A stretch of 12,838 nucleotides of DNA from JALZHR01 sp036388635 (GTDB lineage: Bacteria > Acidobacteriota > Blastocatellia > Pyrinomonadales > Pyrinomonadaceae): assembly GCA_036388635.1 (NCBI GenBank), contig DASVRL010000244.1:1-12838 (forward strand), read 5' to 3'. The position numbers and the translations under genes were made by a program. Numbering within the stretch: the stretch's first letter is position 1; each line of letters begins with the position of its first letter. The notes below the pieces were generated by a model. The model did not search any database, was not told the DNA's origin, and worked only from the letters and a program-made list of their open reading frames with translations. Shown piece after piece: positions 6,945 to 12,838 of the stretch.

Positions 6945-7237
6945 TTCTTTCCGGTTTTTTCCTGAAACATCCTGAGCATCCGGTCGGTTATCATAAAACC
7001 GCCGACGACGTTGATCGTCGCGGAAATCACGGCGACGACGCCTAAAATCGTGCTCACATTGTCGTGATGCGAGCCAGCCAGCACAATCGAGCCGACCAGC
7101 GAAATGCCGGAAATCGCGTTCGTCGCCGACATCAAAGGCGTATGCAGCAGCGGCGGAACTTTCGAGATGACCAGATAACCGAGAAATGCCGCCAGCACGA
7201 AGACGTAAAGCAGACTGATGATGGTTTCCGTATTCAT
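6938..7237 (-). CDS. pntAb: NAD(P) transhydrogenase alpha subunit, membrane part
   Basis: 99 aa, the usual size for PntAb. It supplies the first membrane helices of the proton channel in three-subunit transhydrogenases. About three hydrophobic segments: TIISLLYVFVLAAFLGYLVI, AISGISLVGSIVLAG and ILGVVAVISATINVVGGFMI; the family-typical VPPLLHTPLMSATNAISGI motif is intact. ATG at 7237-7235, only 4 nt after the pntAa stop, so the two are certainly co-transcribed. No Shine-Dalgarno is seen, which suggests translation coupled to pntAa. It ends in TGA immediately before the hairpin that opens array 2. Confidence 0.96.
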   Translation of the reverse strand: MNTETIISLLYVFVLAAFLGYLVISKVPPLLHTPLMSATNAISGISLVGSIVLAGSHHDNVSTILGVVAVISATINVVGGFMITDRMLRMFQEKTGKKR

Positions 7238-7241
7238 ATAG

Positions 7242-8372
7242 CTATGTCGATTTGAAAATCTCTCTGATTCTTTCGTTCCGAATCTCGCCCTGATGAACGA
7301 TGCAGCAGCCGTTCAGAATATCGTCGGCGAAATCGAGATTCAGCGCGCCGTCTTTCGCCAGCAGATGGCAGAGCGCCGCGACGTTGCGCGAAAAAAGCTG
7401 GCTCGCGTGAACCGGAATCGTCGCCGCCAGATTCGTCGGCGCGTAGACGAAAACGCCGTTGTGATTAATGATTTCGTCGGGCGCGGAAAGCTCGCAGTTG
7501 CCGCCGCCCGCGCCCGCCAGATCGACAATCGTCGAGCCGCTTTTCATCGCTTCGACCGCTTCCCGCGTGATCAAAATCGGCGCTCGCCTGCCCGGCACCT
7601 GCGCGGTCGTGATGATGCAGTCGGCGTTTGCCGCCGCTCGCGTCAAAAGCTCGCGGGCTTTTTCCATCACGTCTTCGCCGACTTCTTTCGCGTAGCCGCC
7701 TTCGCCTTCGGCGTTGACGTTTTCGAGTTCGAGAAATTTTGCGCCGAGCGAGCGCACGGCTTCGCCGGCAGCCGCGCGAATGTCAAAGCCTTCGACGACC
7801 GCGCCCAGCCGCCGCGCCGTCGCAATCGCCTGCAAACCGGCAACGCCCGCGCCGACGACCAGCACGCGCGCCGGCGGAATCGTGCCCGCCGCCGTCGTCA
7901 TCATCGGCAGCATTCGCGGCAGTTTTTCCGTCCCCAGCAAAACGGCTTTGTAACCGGCAATCGTCGCCATCGAAGACAAAACGTCCATCGCCTGCGCCCG
8001 CGTCGTGCGCGGAACCATTTCCAGAGAAATCGCCGTCAAGCTTTTGTCGATAAACGTCTGCAATTTTTCCGGCTCGTCCAGCGGGCGCAGGAGAGCGACG
8101 ATGACGGCGCCTTTTTTCAGTTTTGATAAAGCCGCTTCGGCAGGACGATTTATTGCCGGCAAAACATCGGCTTGCGGCAGCAATTCTTCCCGGTCAGCCG
8201 AAATGGTCGCGCCCGCCCGTTCATAGTCGGCATCGCTCGCGCCGGAATACAAGCCCGCGCCCGCTTCAACCAGCAGTTCGTTTCCCGCCGCGACGAGTTT
8301 TTTAACCGATTCGGGAACCAGAGCGACGCGAATTTCGTCCGTCGCCGATTCTTTCAAGACCACGATTCGCAT
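7242..8372 (-). CDS. pntAa: NAD(P) transhydrogenase alpha subunit, NAD-binding part
   Basis: 376 aa soluble domain I, which binds NAD(H) and exchanges hydride with PntB domain III. The N-terminal half begins MRIVVLKESATDEIRVALVPESV, typical of the AlaDH/PNT family; the nucleotide fold has VLVVGAGVAGLQAIATARRLG followed by GFDIR at the expected spacing; the C-terminal half has IITTAQVPGRRAPILITREAVEAMKSGSTIVDLA. Length and the absence of membrane helices match the split alpha subunit (Rhodospirillum type) and not alanine dehydrogenase, and pntAb and pntB follow. ATG at 8372-8370 with no Shine-Dalgarno; the candidate promoter leaves a leader of only about 15 nt. Confidence 0.96.
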   Translation of the reverse strand: MRIVVLKESATDEIRVALVPESVKKLVAAGNELLVEAGAGLYSGASDADYERAGATISADREELLPQADVLPAINRPAEAALSKLKKGAVIVALLRPLDEPEKLQTFIDKSLTAISLEMVPRTTRAQAMDVLSSMATIAGYKAVLLGTEKLPRMLPMMTTAAGTIPPARVLVVGAGVAGLQAIATARRLGAVVEGFDIRAAAGEAVRSLGAKFLELENVNAEGEGGYAKEVGEDVMEKARELLTRAAANADCIITTAQVPGRRAPILITREAVEAMKSGSTIVDLAGAGGGNCELSAPDEIINHNGVFVYAPTNLAATIPVHASQLFSRNVAALCHLLAKDGALNLDFADDILNGCCIVHQGEIRNERIREIFKST

Positions 8373-8394
8373 ATAAAAAGTGTTTTCGCTTCAT

Positions 8395-8423
8395 ATATTG
8401 TGGCAAAATTCGGAAAAATACAA
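8395..8423 (-). promoter_or_regulatory. Candidate promoter of the pnt operon
   Basis: On the minus strand TTGTAT (8423-8418) is followed after 17 nt by CAATAT (8400-8395), placing transcription start near 8388 and giving a leader of roughly 15 nt before the pntAa ATG. Match to the -35/-10 consensus is only moderate. Confidence 0.35.
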
Positions 8424-8700
8424 TATTTTTTTGGAACGAGAGACAAAGCCGTAGGAAATTTACGAACCTAAAGCGTCAGCCCACCGGACGAATCGAGTAT
8501 TCCGCTGGTGTTTGCCGGAACTTCGTCAAAAGCCGCCGGGCGGCTGAGAAATCAAATCACACAAATTTAGCCGGATAAAGAAAGAAAATAATTATTCGCA
8601 TTCTCAGAGTTTTCCATCTTTAATGTAAGCCGCCCCGCCGGACAGCTCGGAAGGCGAAATAAAAATCGGCGCGGCGGAATAAAAATATTTATAAAAAATG
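8424..8700. other. Gene-free divergent intergenic region with palindromes
   Basis: No convincing gene on either strand. It contains the palindrome AGCCGCCGGGCGGCT (8531-8545) and a hairpin at 8630-8677, where CCGCC-C-CGCCG pairs with CGGCG-C-GGCGG (5+5 bp around one mismatch, 26-nt loop). The second lies about 25 nt upstream of the -35 at 8701 and could be an operator or the terminator of something facing it. The remainder is AT-rich and featureless to me. Confidence 0.45.
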
Positions 8701-8729
8701 TTGACAAACCTTCGGAAATAGATTTTAAT
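8701..8729 (+). promoter_or_regulatory. Promoter of the 9043-11508 operon
   Basis: TTGACA (8701-8706), 17-nt spacer, TTTAAT (8724-8729): perfect -35, good -10, ideal spacing. Transcription from about 8737 would give a leader of roughly 305 nt containing the structured element 8765-8908 before the ATG at 9043. Confidence 0.65.
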
Positions 8730-8764
8730 CCTTGCCGAGTAAAGATTTTAAAATAAAAATCAAC

Positions 8765-8908
8765 CGACAACAATCCAATTCATCCGGGTGAAAATCCCCG
8801 CCGGTATTCCCACAGACCGGCGAAATATTTTTAAGAAAACTGCGCTCTGTTTGAATCCGAAAGAGCAGGCGGTTTCGCGCGGGATGAATTCGAGAGTTGT
8901 CGTTTTTT
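8765..8908 (+). ncRNA. Multi-helix structured leader RNA candidate (riboswitch- or attenuator-like)
   Basis: Outer helix: CGACAAC 8765-8771 with GTTGTCG 8896-8902, then after a 5x5 internal loop AATTCATCC 8777-8785 with GGATGAATT 8882-8890 (16 pairs in total). Inside: GGG 8786-8788 / CCC 8796-8798 around TGAAAAT; CGCCGGT 8799-8805 / ACCGGCG 8816-8822 with a 10-nt loop; GCTCT 8844-8848 / AGAGC 8862-8866 (or CTGC/GCAG). Helices stack with almost no unpaired bases between them on the 5' side. T6 (8903-8908) directly follows the closing helix, so the closing stem itself may act as a terminator in the 5' leader. GGGTGAAAATCCC recalls the FMN riboswitch, but its other core motifs are absent. Class unknown. 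Confidence 0.55.
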
Positions 8909-9042
8909 GTTTTGAAATTAAAGGTAAAAACTGGTATTGTGCGGCGTTTTGGAAGGTTTCGGATGACCGGACAATTTATCGAAAACGGTTAAAGCGGCAC
9001 AAATTTACACAAGTCTAAAAAAATATAACCAAAAGGAAAATT

Positions 9043-9795
9043 ATGACTACAGAAACAACAGACATTGGCGCGGTCACTTCCCTGTCGGCTCCCGAGGAGC
9101 AGCATCTGCTTTTGCTTTTCCTGCCGCTCAAACACGGCTCTAAACCGCCGCTTGAATCGGATGGCATATCGACTCTGCATACTTTGTTTTCCGGCAGCCC
9201 GCCCGCCGATTCGACCGCTCAATCCGACCCGCGACCGGCGACGGGAGTTCATTTTTTTATGATTTACGCGCTCGCGGCGGGCGCAGAGCAAAATCCGCCG
9301 CCGCCTTTTCCAGCGTTTCAGGTTCCGCCGCCGAATCCGGATACGAAAGAGCCGAGAGATTTGGCTGTCGTGTTGTCGATTTACGACGCCGATTTTGGTC
9401 CTTATATCGGCGCGTTTACCAGCAGCCCGACCTTTTCGGCTCTGCTGGACGCGACGGTGCTGCAAAGTCTCGACGAAACCGGTTTTGTCGACCCGGACGA
9501 CCCGACCAGCGCGCAGGGAATTCTGGCTAACGGCGGCACTTTTGCCAATCCCGACGCTTTCGTCGCGCTTCTGATGCGCTATAACTGGGCTGACCCGACG
9601 CGCCCCGCAGCCACCAGCCCGACCAATATCGCCAACCCGAACCCGGACTGGAAGCCTTATTTTCTGGGCGCTACTTTCCCCGGATTGACCATCGGGAAAA
9701 TTCTCAACACTTCCAACGGCTATCCGAATGCGCTTGAATTATATCCGGTCAAGGCGCCGCCGATTGATTTCGCGACCTCGACGCCGCCCGTTTAA
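9043..9795 (+). CDS. Unrecognised 250-aa protein encoded with a Dyp-type peroxidase
   Basis: Real gene: AAAAGGA before ATG 9043, coding-like composition, and a peroxidase gene 105 nt downstream on the same strand. I do not recognise a named family. Visible: no signal peptide or clear membrane helix; hydrophobic beta-like strands EEQHLLLLFLPL, GVHFFMIYALAAG, DLAVVLSIYDADFGPYIGAF; Pro-rich linkers (PPPPFPAFQVPPP); helix SPTFSALLDATVLQSLDETG and NPDAFVALLMRYNW. The alternation resembles a ferredoxin-like alpha/beta repeat, and the pattern HF...DLAVVLSIYDADF recalls peroxidase-related folds that lack heme ligands, so it could be a non-catalytic relative or partner of the neighbouring Dyp protein. 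This is inference; no heme-binding GxxDG motif is seen. The leader carries the structured RNA candidate. Confidence 0.8.
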   Translation: MTTETTDIGAVTSLSAPEEQHLLLLFLPLKHGSKPPLESDGISTLHTLFSGSPPADSTAQSDPRPATGVHFFMIYALAAGAEQNPPPPFPAFQVPPPNPDTKEPRDLAVVLSIYDADFGPYIGAFTSSPTFSALLDATVLQSLDETGFVDPDDPTSAQGILANGGTFANPDAFVALLMRYNWADPTRPAATSPTNIANPNPDWKPYFLGATFPGLTIGKILNTSNGYPNALELYPVKAPPIDFATSTPPV

Positions 9796-9900
9796 GTTCA
9801 AGCCGGCTTTAATTAAATTTGTCAGGCAGATTACCGCCTTATCGACGTGATTTGTCTGGCATATTCTCATTTTACCAGCAACGTTTTCGGAGAAAATTTT

Positions 9901-11508
9901 ATGAAAATCGACAATTACGTTCCCGGCGCGACTGAAGGCGTCGCGGCACAACCGGTTTACGACGATATTCAGGGGCTTATGATAAATGGCTATCGCGGGT
10001 ATAACTACATTCGCTTTCTGATTTTTACGATTCCGGAAGCGAATATTCCGGCGGTCAGAGAATTTTGCGGAAAGCTCGTTCCCGGAACTGCCGATTCGCC
10101 ACTGACTATTACGCCCGCCACCAGATGGCATTCGCAGGACGCGAGACCGGCTTACCGTTTGAACATCGGCTTGACCAAAAGCGGTTTGATGAAGCTGATA
10201 ACGCCGCCAAACTACAAAACCGTTTACAACAAAAGCTATCAATTGATGGCGCGATTCGGGCGCGCCGCCGACCCGTACAGCGCGGCGAATCCGTATGGCG
10301 CGGCTTACCCGGCGACGGCAAGCTCGATCGGCGATACCGGACCGAGCGACCCTTCAAACTGGTGGCAGAGCGAAGGCTGGAAGCTGCCGAACCAGACTCC
10401 GGCGAACACATCGCTTGATATTCTGTTCAGCCTTTACGCTCCGACCTTTGAGGCGCGCGAAGAATGGCACGAACAGCTGTTGAAAATGATTGGAGACGAT
10501 TCCGCCGTTCTCGCTTTTATACAGGATTCAGACCCGCTCGACGACGCCGGGCAGCAAATTCAATTCGGCTATCGCGACGGCATTTCGCAGCCGCGGATTG
10601 CGGGTTTTTCCGAAACCGATCCGGAACTGGATGACCGACCGGACGTCGATTCGTGGCGCTTTATAATCAATCTTATCGCCGGCAACAGCTCGTCGCCGCC
10701 GACTTACAGCGCGCATCCATTGCTCGACAACGGTTCTTTCGCCGCTTTTCGCCTGTTGTCTCAGGATGTCGAGAGCTTTGAGAAATTCATCAATCAGCAG
10801 GGCGCGTCAAAAGCTGAATTTATCGCCTCGAAAATGTGCGGTCGCTGGCGCGACGGAACGCCGGTCGAGGACTCGCCCGCAAAACCGGAAAATCTGCATC
10901 TGCTCGGCGAATCGCTGAAAGGCGAATACGAATTAAATAATTTTAATTACGTCGCGCCTTCCGCTCATCAGGAGCCGAAGCCCGCGCCGTTGGGAAATCC
11001 CGACAACGGTCAAGCCTGTCCGTACGCCGGTCATATTCGACGGGCAAATCCGCGAGACGACAACAGCGTGACCGGAAACTCGAATATGGCAAACCAGCAC
11101 CGTATTCTGCGGCGGGCACGCCCTTACGGACCGCCTTACGACCCGGCAAATAAAGCGACTATCGGTCAAGACCGCGGTCTGGTCGGACTTTTTATCGGAG
11201 CCGATTTGCAAAATCAGTTCGAATTTCTGATGAACACATGGATTATCAACGGGCATTTCAGTACCAACGACGGCAGCCCGAATAACAGCGGCTACGACCC
11301 GCTATTCGGTCCGCCGCCAGCCGCCGCGTCGCCATCGACAACCGAATTTTCATACTGCACGGGCGACCCTTCGAACGCCGCGGATTATGAAACGCTGCAA
11401 GGATTAACCCAACTGATCGTCACAAAAGGCGGACTCTACGTCTTTCTGCCGAGCATAACCGCTCTCGGTTATCTGGCAAAAGGAGATATTCCGACTCACG
11501 TCGTATAG
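9901..11508 (+). CDS. Dyp-type (dye-decolorizing) heme peroxidase
   Basis: 535 aa from ATG 9901, with CGGAGAA just upstream; an in-frame start at 9847 is less likely. Dyp peroxidases are heme enzymes that use H2O2 to oxidise bulky organic substrates. Signature: QFGYRDGISQPRIAGF, with the distal catalytic Asp226 of the GxxDG motif; candidate proximal heme His378 in CPYAGHIRRANPRD; candidate distal Arg in HRILRRARPYGPP (400-410); C-terminal GLVGLFIGADLQNQFEFLMNTWIINGHF typical of the second ferredoxin-like domain. At about 535 aa it belongs with the long (fungal-like, advanced) group and not the roughly 300-aa bacterial types. No signal peptide or Tat RR motif at the N-terminus, so probably cytoplasmic unless helped by its neighbour. 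No C-terminal encapsulin-targeting tail is obvious; it ends KGDIPTHVV. Confidence 0.9.
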   Translation: MKIDNYVPGATEGVAAQPVYDDIQGLMINGYRGYNYIRFLIFTIPEANIPAVREFCGKLVPGTADSPLTITPATRWHSQDARPAYRLNIGLTKSGLMKLITPPNYKTVYNKSYQLMARFGRAADPYSAANPYGAAYPATASSIGDTGPSDPSNWWQSEGWKLPNQTPANTSLDILFSLYAPTFEAREEWHEQLLKMIGDDSAVLAFIQDSDPLDDAGQQIQFGYRDGISQPRIAGFSETDPELDDRPDVDSWRFIINLIAGNSSSPPTYSAHPLLDNGSFAAFRLLSQDVESFEKFINQQGASKAEFIASKMCGRWRDGTPVEDSPAKPENLHLLGESLKGEYELNNFNYVAPSAHQEPKPAPLGNPDNGQACPYAGHIRRANPRDDNSVTGNSNMANQHRILRRARPYGPPYDPANKATIGQDRGLVGLFIGADLQNQFEFLMNTWIINGHFSTNDGSPNNSGYDPLFGPPPAAASPSTTEFSYCTGDPSNAADYETLQGLTQLIVTKGGLYVFLPSITALGYLAKGDIPTHVV

Positions 11509-11570
11509 AGCGGATAGAGCGGAATGAAAAAAAAGCGCTTGTAAAAAATTTAACGTTGCCTGCGGATGAA

Positions 11571-11635
11571 GTCCTGCAAAAGGTGCGCGCTTTTAAAGCG
11601 CTCGCTCTTTTGCAGGACGGCAGAATCATTTTTTT
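11571..11635 (+). terminator. Terminator-like hairpin after the peroxidase gene
   Basis: GTCCTGCAAAAG (11571-11582) pairs perfectly with 11607-11618; inside, GCGCTTT (11587-11593) pairs with AAAGCGC (11595-11601) around one base. A T7 run lies at 11629-11635, ten bases after the stem, rather far for a textbook intrinsic terminator but in the right place, 60 bp after the stop. Confidence 0.65.
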
Positions 11636-11657
11636 GTTAAGTTTTTAAATAAAATTA

Positions 11658-11687
11658 TTGACAAGTCCGCTTCTTCAAAGCTACTAT
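11658..11687 (+). promoter_or_regulatory. Promoter for the amine oxidase gene
   Basis: TTGACA (11658-11663), 18-nt spacer, TACTAT (11682-11687), with an AT-rich stretch upstream (TTTTTAAATAAAATTA). Start point about 11694, giving a leader of about 330 nt before 12026. The two strong promoters of the window (here and 8701) both feed leaders of about 300 nt. Confidence 0.65.
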
Positions 11688-11693
11688 TTTCTT

Positions 11694-12025
11694 CATCCTG
11701 CGGGCTTTCCTGAGAGGTGTTTTTTCTCGCCGCATTTCCTGCCGCAACCAAGGTTTTTATTGAAGCTATGCTATGACAAAACCCGTTTATGAAGGAGCTA
11801 AAAAAGCACCGGAAAGCGATAAACCGAACTGATTTTAAAACAACGAATCATACTATTTAACCCAAAAAGCCGCCGGTTAAACGGAATTTAAGAAATGTGC
11901 CCACGAAACACACGAAATATACGAAAAAACCAATCGGATTTTCACGCGGTTTCGCGTCTTTCGCGGGCAAAATCTTTTAAAGTTTTATCACCGGCGGCTT
12001 TGGTCACAGACTAAAGGAGCTGAAT
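11694..12025 (+). other. Long structured 5' leader of the amine oxidase gene
   Basis: No clear gene. AAAGCCGCCGGT (11866-11877) is the exact reverse complement of 11990-12001, closing a 112-nt domain that ends about 12 nt before the Shine-Dalgarno AAAGGAG (12012-12018). Inside is an imperfect palindrome 11899-11968 built of CGAAA steps (CACGAAA CACACGAAA on the left, TTTCGCG TTTCGCGGGC on the right) with a perfect ACGCG-GTTT-CGCGT hairpin at 11944-11957. A 19-codon ORF (11773-11832, MTKPVYEGAKKAP...) lacks a good ribosome binding site. The domain could be a regulatory leader or simply an intergenic palindromic repeat of the kind common in large environmental genomes. Confidence 0.5.
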
Positions 12026-12838
12026 ATGGACTTAGATATTGCCGTCGTCGGTGGAGGCGTCTCGGGTGCTTACTGCGCGTGGCGGCTTCAACAGGAAAAA
12101 GGCGCGAAGGCGAACGTCGCCCTCTTTGAATACAGCGACCGCATCGGCGGGCGACTTTACACGGTCACGATGCCGGGCTTGCCGAACGTGAAAGCCGAGC
12201 TGGGCGGAATGCGCTATATTCCGTCGCAGCACGTGATGGTCACGAATCTGGTCGAGCATCTGAATTTACCGACCAAGGAATTTCCGATGGGCGCGCCCGC
12301 GCCGGTCGGCTCAAACTGCAATCTTTTCTACCTGCGCGGAAAACACCTGCGCCTGCACGAACTCTCCGACCCGAAAAAAGTGCCTTACAATCTGGCGTGG
12401 TCTGAGCGCGGTTTGGGTCCGACGAATTTGCAGGTTCAGGTAATGAATAATATCTACCCGAATATGGCGAATTTGAGCCTGTGCGACCAGATGAAGATTA
12501 AGGTTTTCGGCAAACCGCTCTGGCAATACGGCTTCTGGGATTTGATGTATCGTGTGCTGAGCAACGAAGGTTATCAATTTATGAAAGACGCGGGCGGCTA
12601 CGACGCAAACGTCGCCAACGCCAACGCCGTGACGCAGCTTCCGGCGACCGAATACAACGACGAGACCGTTTTTCTCACCCTGCGCGACGGCTACGACCAG
12701 CTTCCGATTCAGCTCGTCGAGCGATTCCGGAAAATGCCGGGCGGCGTGGCGAAAGACGAGCGCGTGCGGATGAATCAACGCCTGGCGGAAATTCTCATCG
12801 GCACGGGCGAATACCGCTACACGCTGGTTTTCGAGCAA
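12026..12838 (+). CDS. FAD-dependent amine oxidase / flavin oxidoreductase (3' partial)
   Basis: 271 codons, open to the right window edge. ATG 12026 has an excellent AAAGGAG (12012-12018) 7 nt upstream. It starts with the FAD-binding loop: MDLDIAVVGGGVSGAYCAWRL (GxGxxG), an acidic residue closing the fold in LFEYSDRIGGRLYT, the amine-oxidase type IGGR-L, and ELGGMRYIP, all standard for the flavin amine oxidase / phytoene desaturase superfamily. Such enzymes oxidise amines or amino acids and reduce O2 to H2O2; the substrate-binding half is mostly outside the window, so L-amino acid oxidase, polyamine oxidase or another member cannot be separated. No signal peptide is seen. Its neighbour upstream is a Dyp peroxidase, which could use the peroxide. 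Confidence 0.9.
   Translation, partial: MDLDIAVVGGGVSGAYCAWRLQQEKGAKANVALFEYSDRIGGRLYTVTMPGLPNVKAELGGMRYIPSQHVMVTNLVEHLNLPTKEFPMGAPAPVGSNCNLFYLRGKHLRLHELSDPKKVPYNLAWSERGLGPTNLQVQVMNNIYPNMANLSLCDQMKIKVFGKPLWQYGFWDLMYRVLSNEGYQFMKDAGGYDANVANANAVTQLPATEYNDETVFLTLRDGYDQLPIQLVERFRKMPGGVAKDERVRMNQRLAEILIGTGEYRYTLVFEQ

Noticed and set aside
7293..8126. 277-codon ORF on the plus strand opposite pntAa
   Set aside because: Arg/Ala/Asn-rich shadow of a strongly supported transhydrogenase gene.
8567..8773. 68-codon ORF on the minus strand
   Set aside because: It crosses the promoter at 8701 and two hairpins, lacks a binding site, and resembles no family.
8777..8890. FMN or cobalamin riboswitch
   Set aside because: GGGTGAAAATCCC resembles part of both, but the FMN motifs ACCGGCGGT and GCCGAC and the B12 box near the 3' end are absent, and the helix order differs.
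8788..9018. 76-codon ORF on the plus strand
   Set aside because: It overlaps the structured RNA, has no ribosome binding site, and its composition does not look like protein.
9847..9900. 18-codon N-terminal extension of the Dyp peroxidase
   Set aside because: The ATG at 9901 has CGGAGAA at proper distance, while the upstream start has none and the extra residues do not form a signal peptide.
12311..12838. 175-codon ORF on the minus strand at the right edge
   Set aside because: Antisense shadow of the amine oxidase, whose FAD motifs and ribosome binding site fix the coding strand.
1..12838. tRNA, rRNA, insertion sequence, integrase or attachment sites
   Set aside because: I saw no tRNA cloverleaf, rRNA segment, transposase motif or flanking direct repeats of an inserted element.

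Overview
The window looks like a bacterial chromosome segment. Codons are rich in GCG, CGC and GAA, proteobacterial-type -35/-10 promoters can be read, and the transhydrogenase is the three-subunit type (PntAa, PntAb, PntB). Gene content (SDR / SRPBCC / zinc alcohol dehydrogenase cluster, Dyp-type peroxidase, hybrid kinase, much palindromic intergenic DNA) suggests an environmental Gram-negative such as an Acidobacteriota member. That placement is inference from style, not a database match.

Layout. Positions 1-1547 (+) hold the 3' part of a GAF / histidine kinase / receiver hybrid sensor. Positions 1569-1879 are an array of degenerate 21-bp units, inverted at its left end and closed on the right by a perfect 18-bp hairpin. 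Positions 2103-5226 (+) are a three-gene cluster: membrane-anchored SDR, membrane-anchored SRPBCC protein, zinc-dependent alcohol dehydrogenase. A long inverted repeat at 5256-5308 separates it from the convergent pnt operon on the minus strand (8372 to 5310), which encodes pntAa, pntAb and pntB. A second 21-bp-period array (6693-6944) sits inside that operon, between pntAb and pntB. Positions 8373-9042 are a long intergenic region with a likely promoter (8701) and a compact multi-helix RNA candidate (8765-8908) in the leader of the next operon. That operon encodes a 250-aa protein I do not recognise by family (9043-9795) and a 535-aa Dyp-type heme peroxidase (9901-11508). After a terminator-like hairpin and another promoter, a 330-nt leader precedes an FAD-dependent amine oxidase that runs off the window (12026-12838). 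The amine oxidase is absent from a simple closed-ORF listing because it has no stop here.

How the genes may work together. The SDR, SRPBCC and alcohol dehydrogenase genes look like a small redox module. Transhydrogenase links the NADH and NADPH pools such dehydrogenases use. Amine oxidases make hydrogen peroxide and Dyp peroxidases consume it, so the right-hand third could be an oxidase/peroxidase pair; this is inference from adjacency.

Most unusual signals: (i) two unrelated-sequence arrays with the same 21-bp period, each in the intergenic space just downstream of a gene, each capped by an inverted unit, and each open in the reading frame of the gene before it after one stop codon; the second ends in a TAATG overlap with the pntB start; (ii) the 8765-8908 RNA candidate, which does not fit any riboswitch class I could compare from memory; (iii) the leader of the amine oxidase gene, folded by a perfect 12-bp long-range stem.
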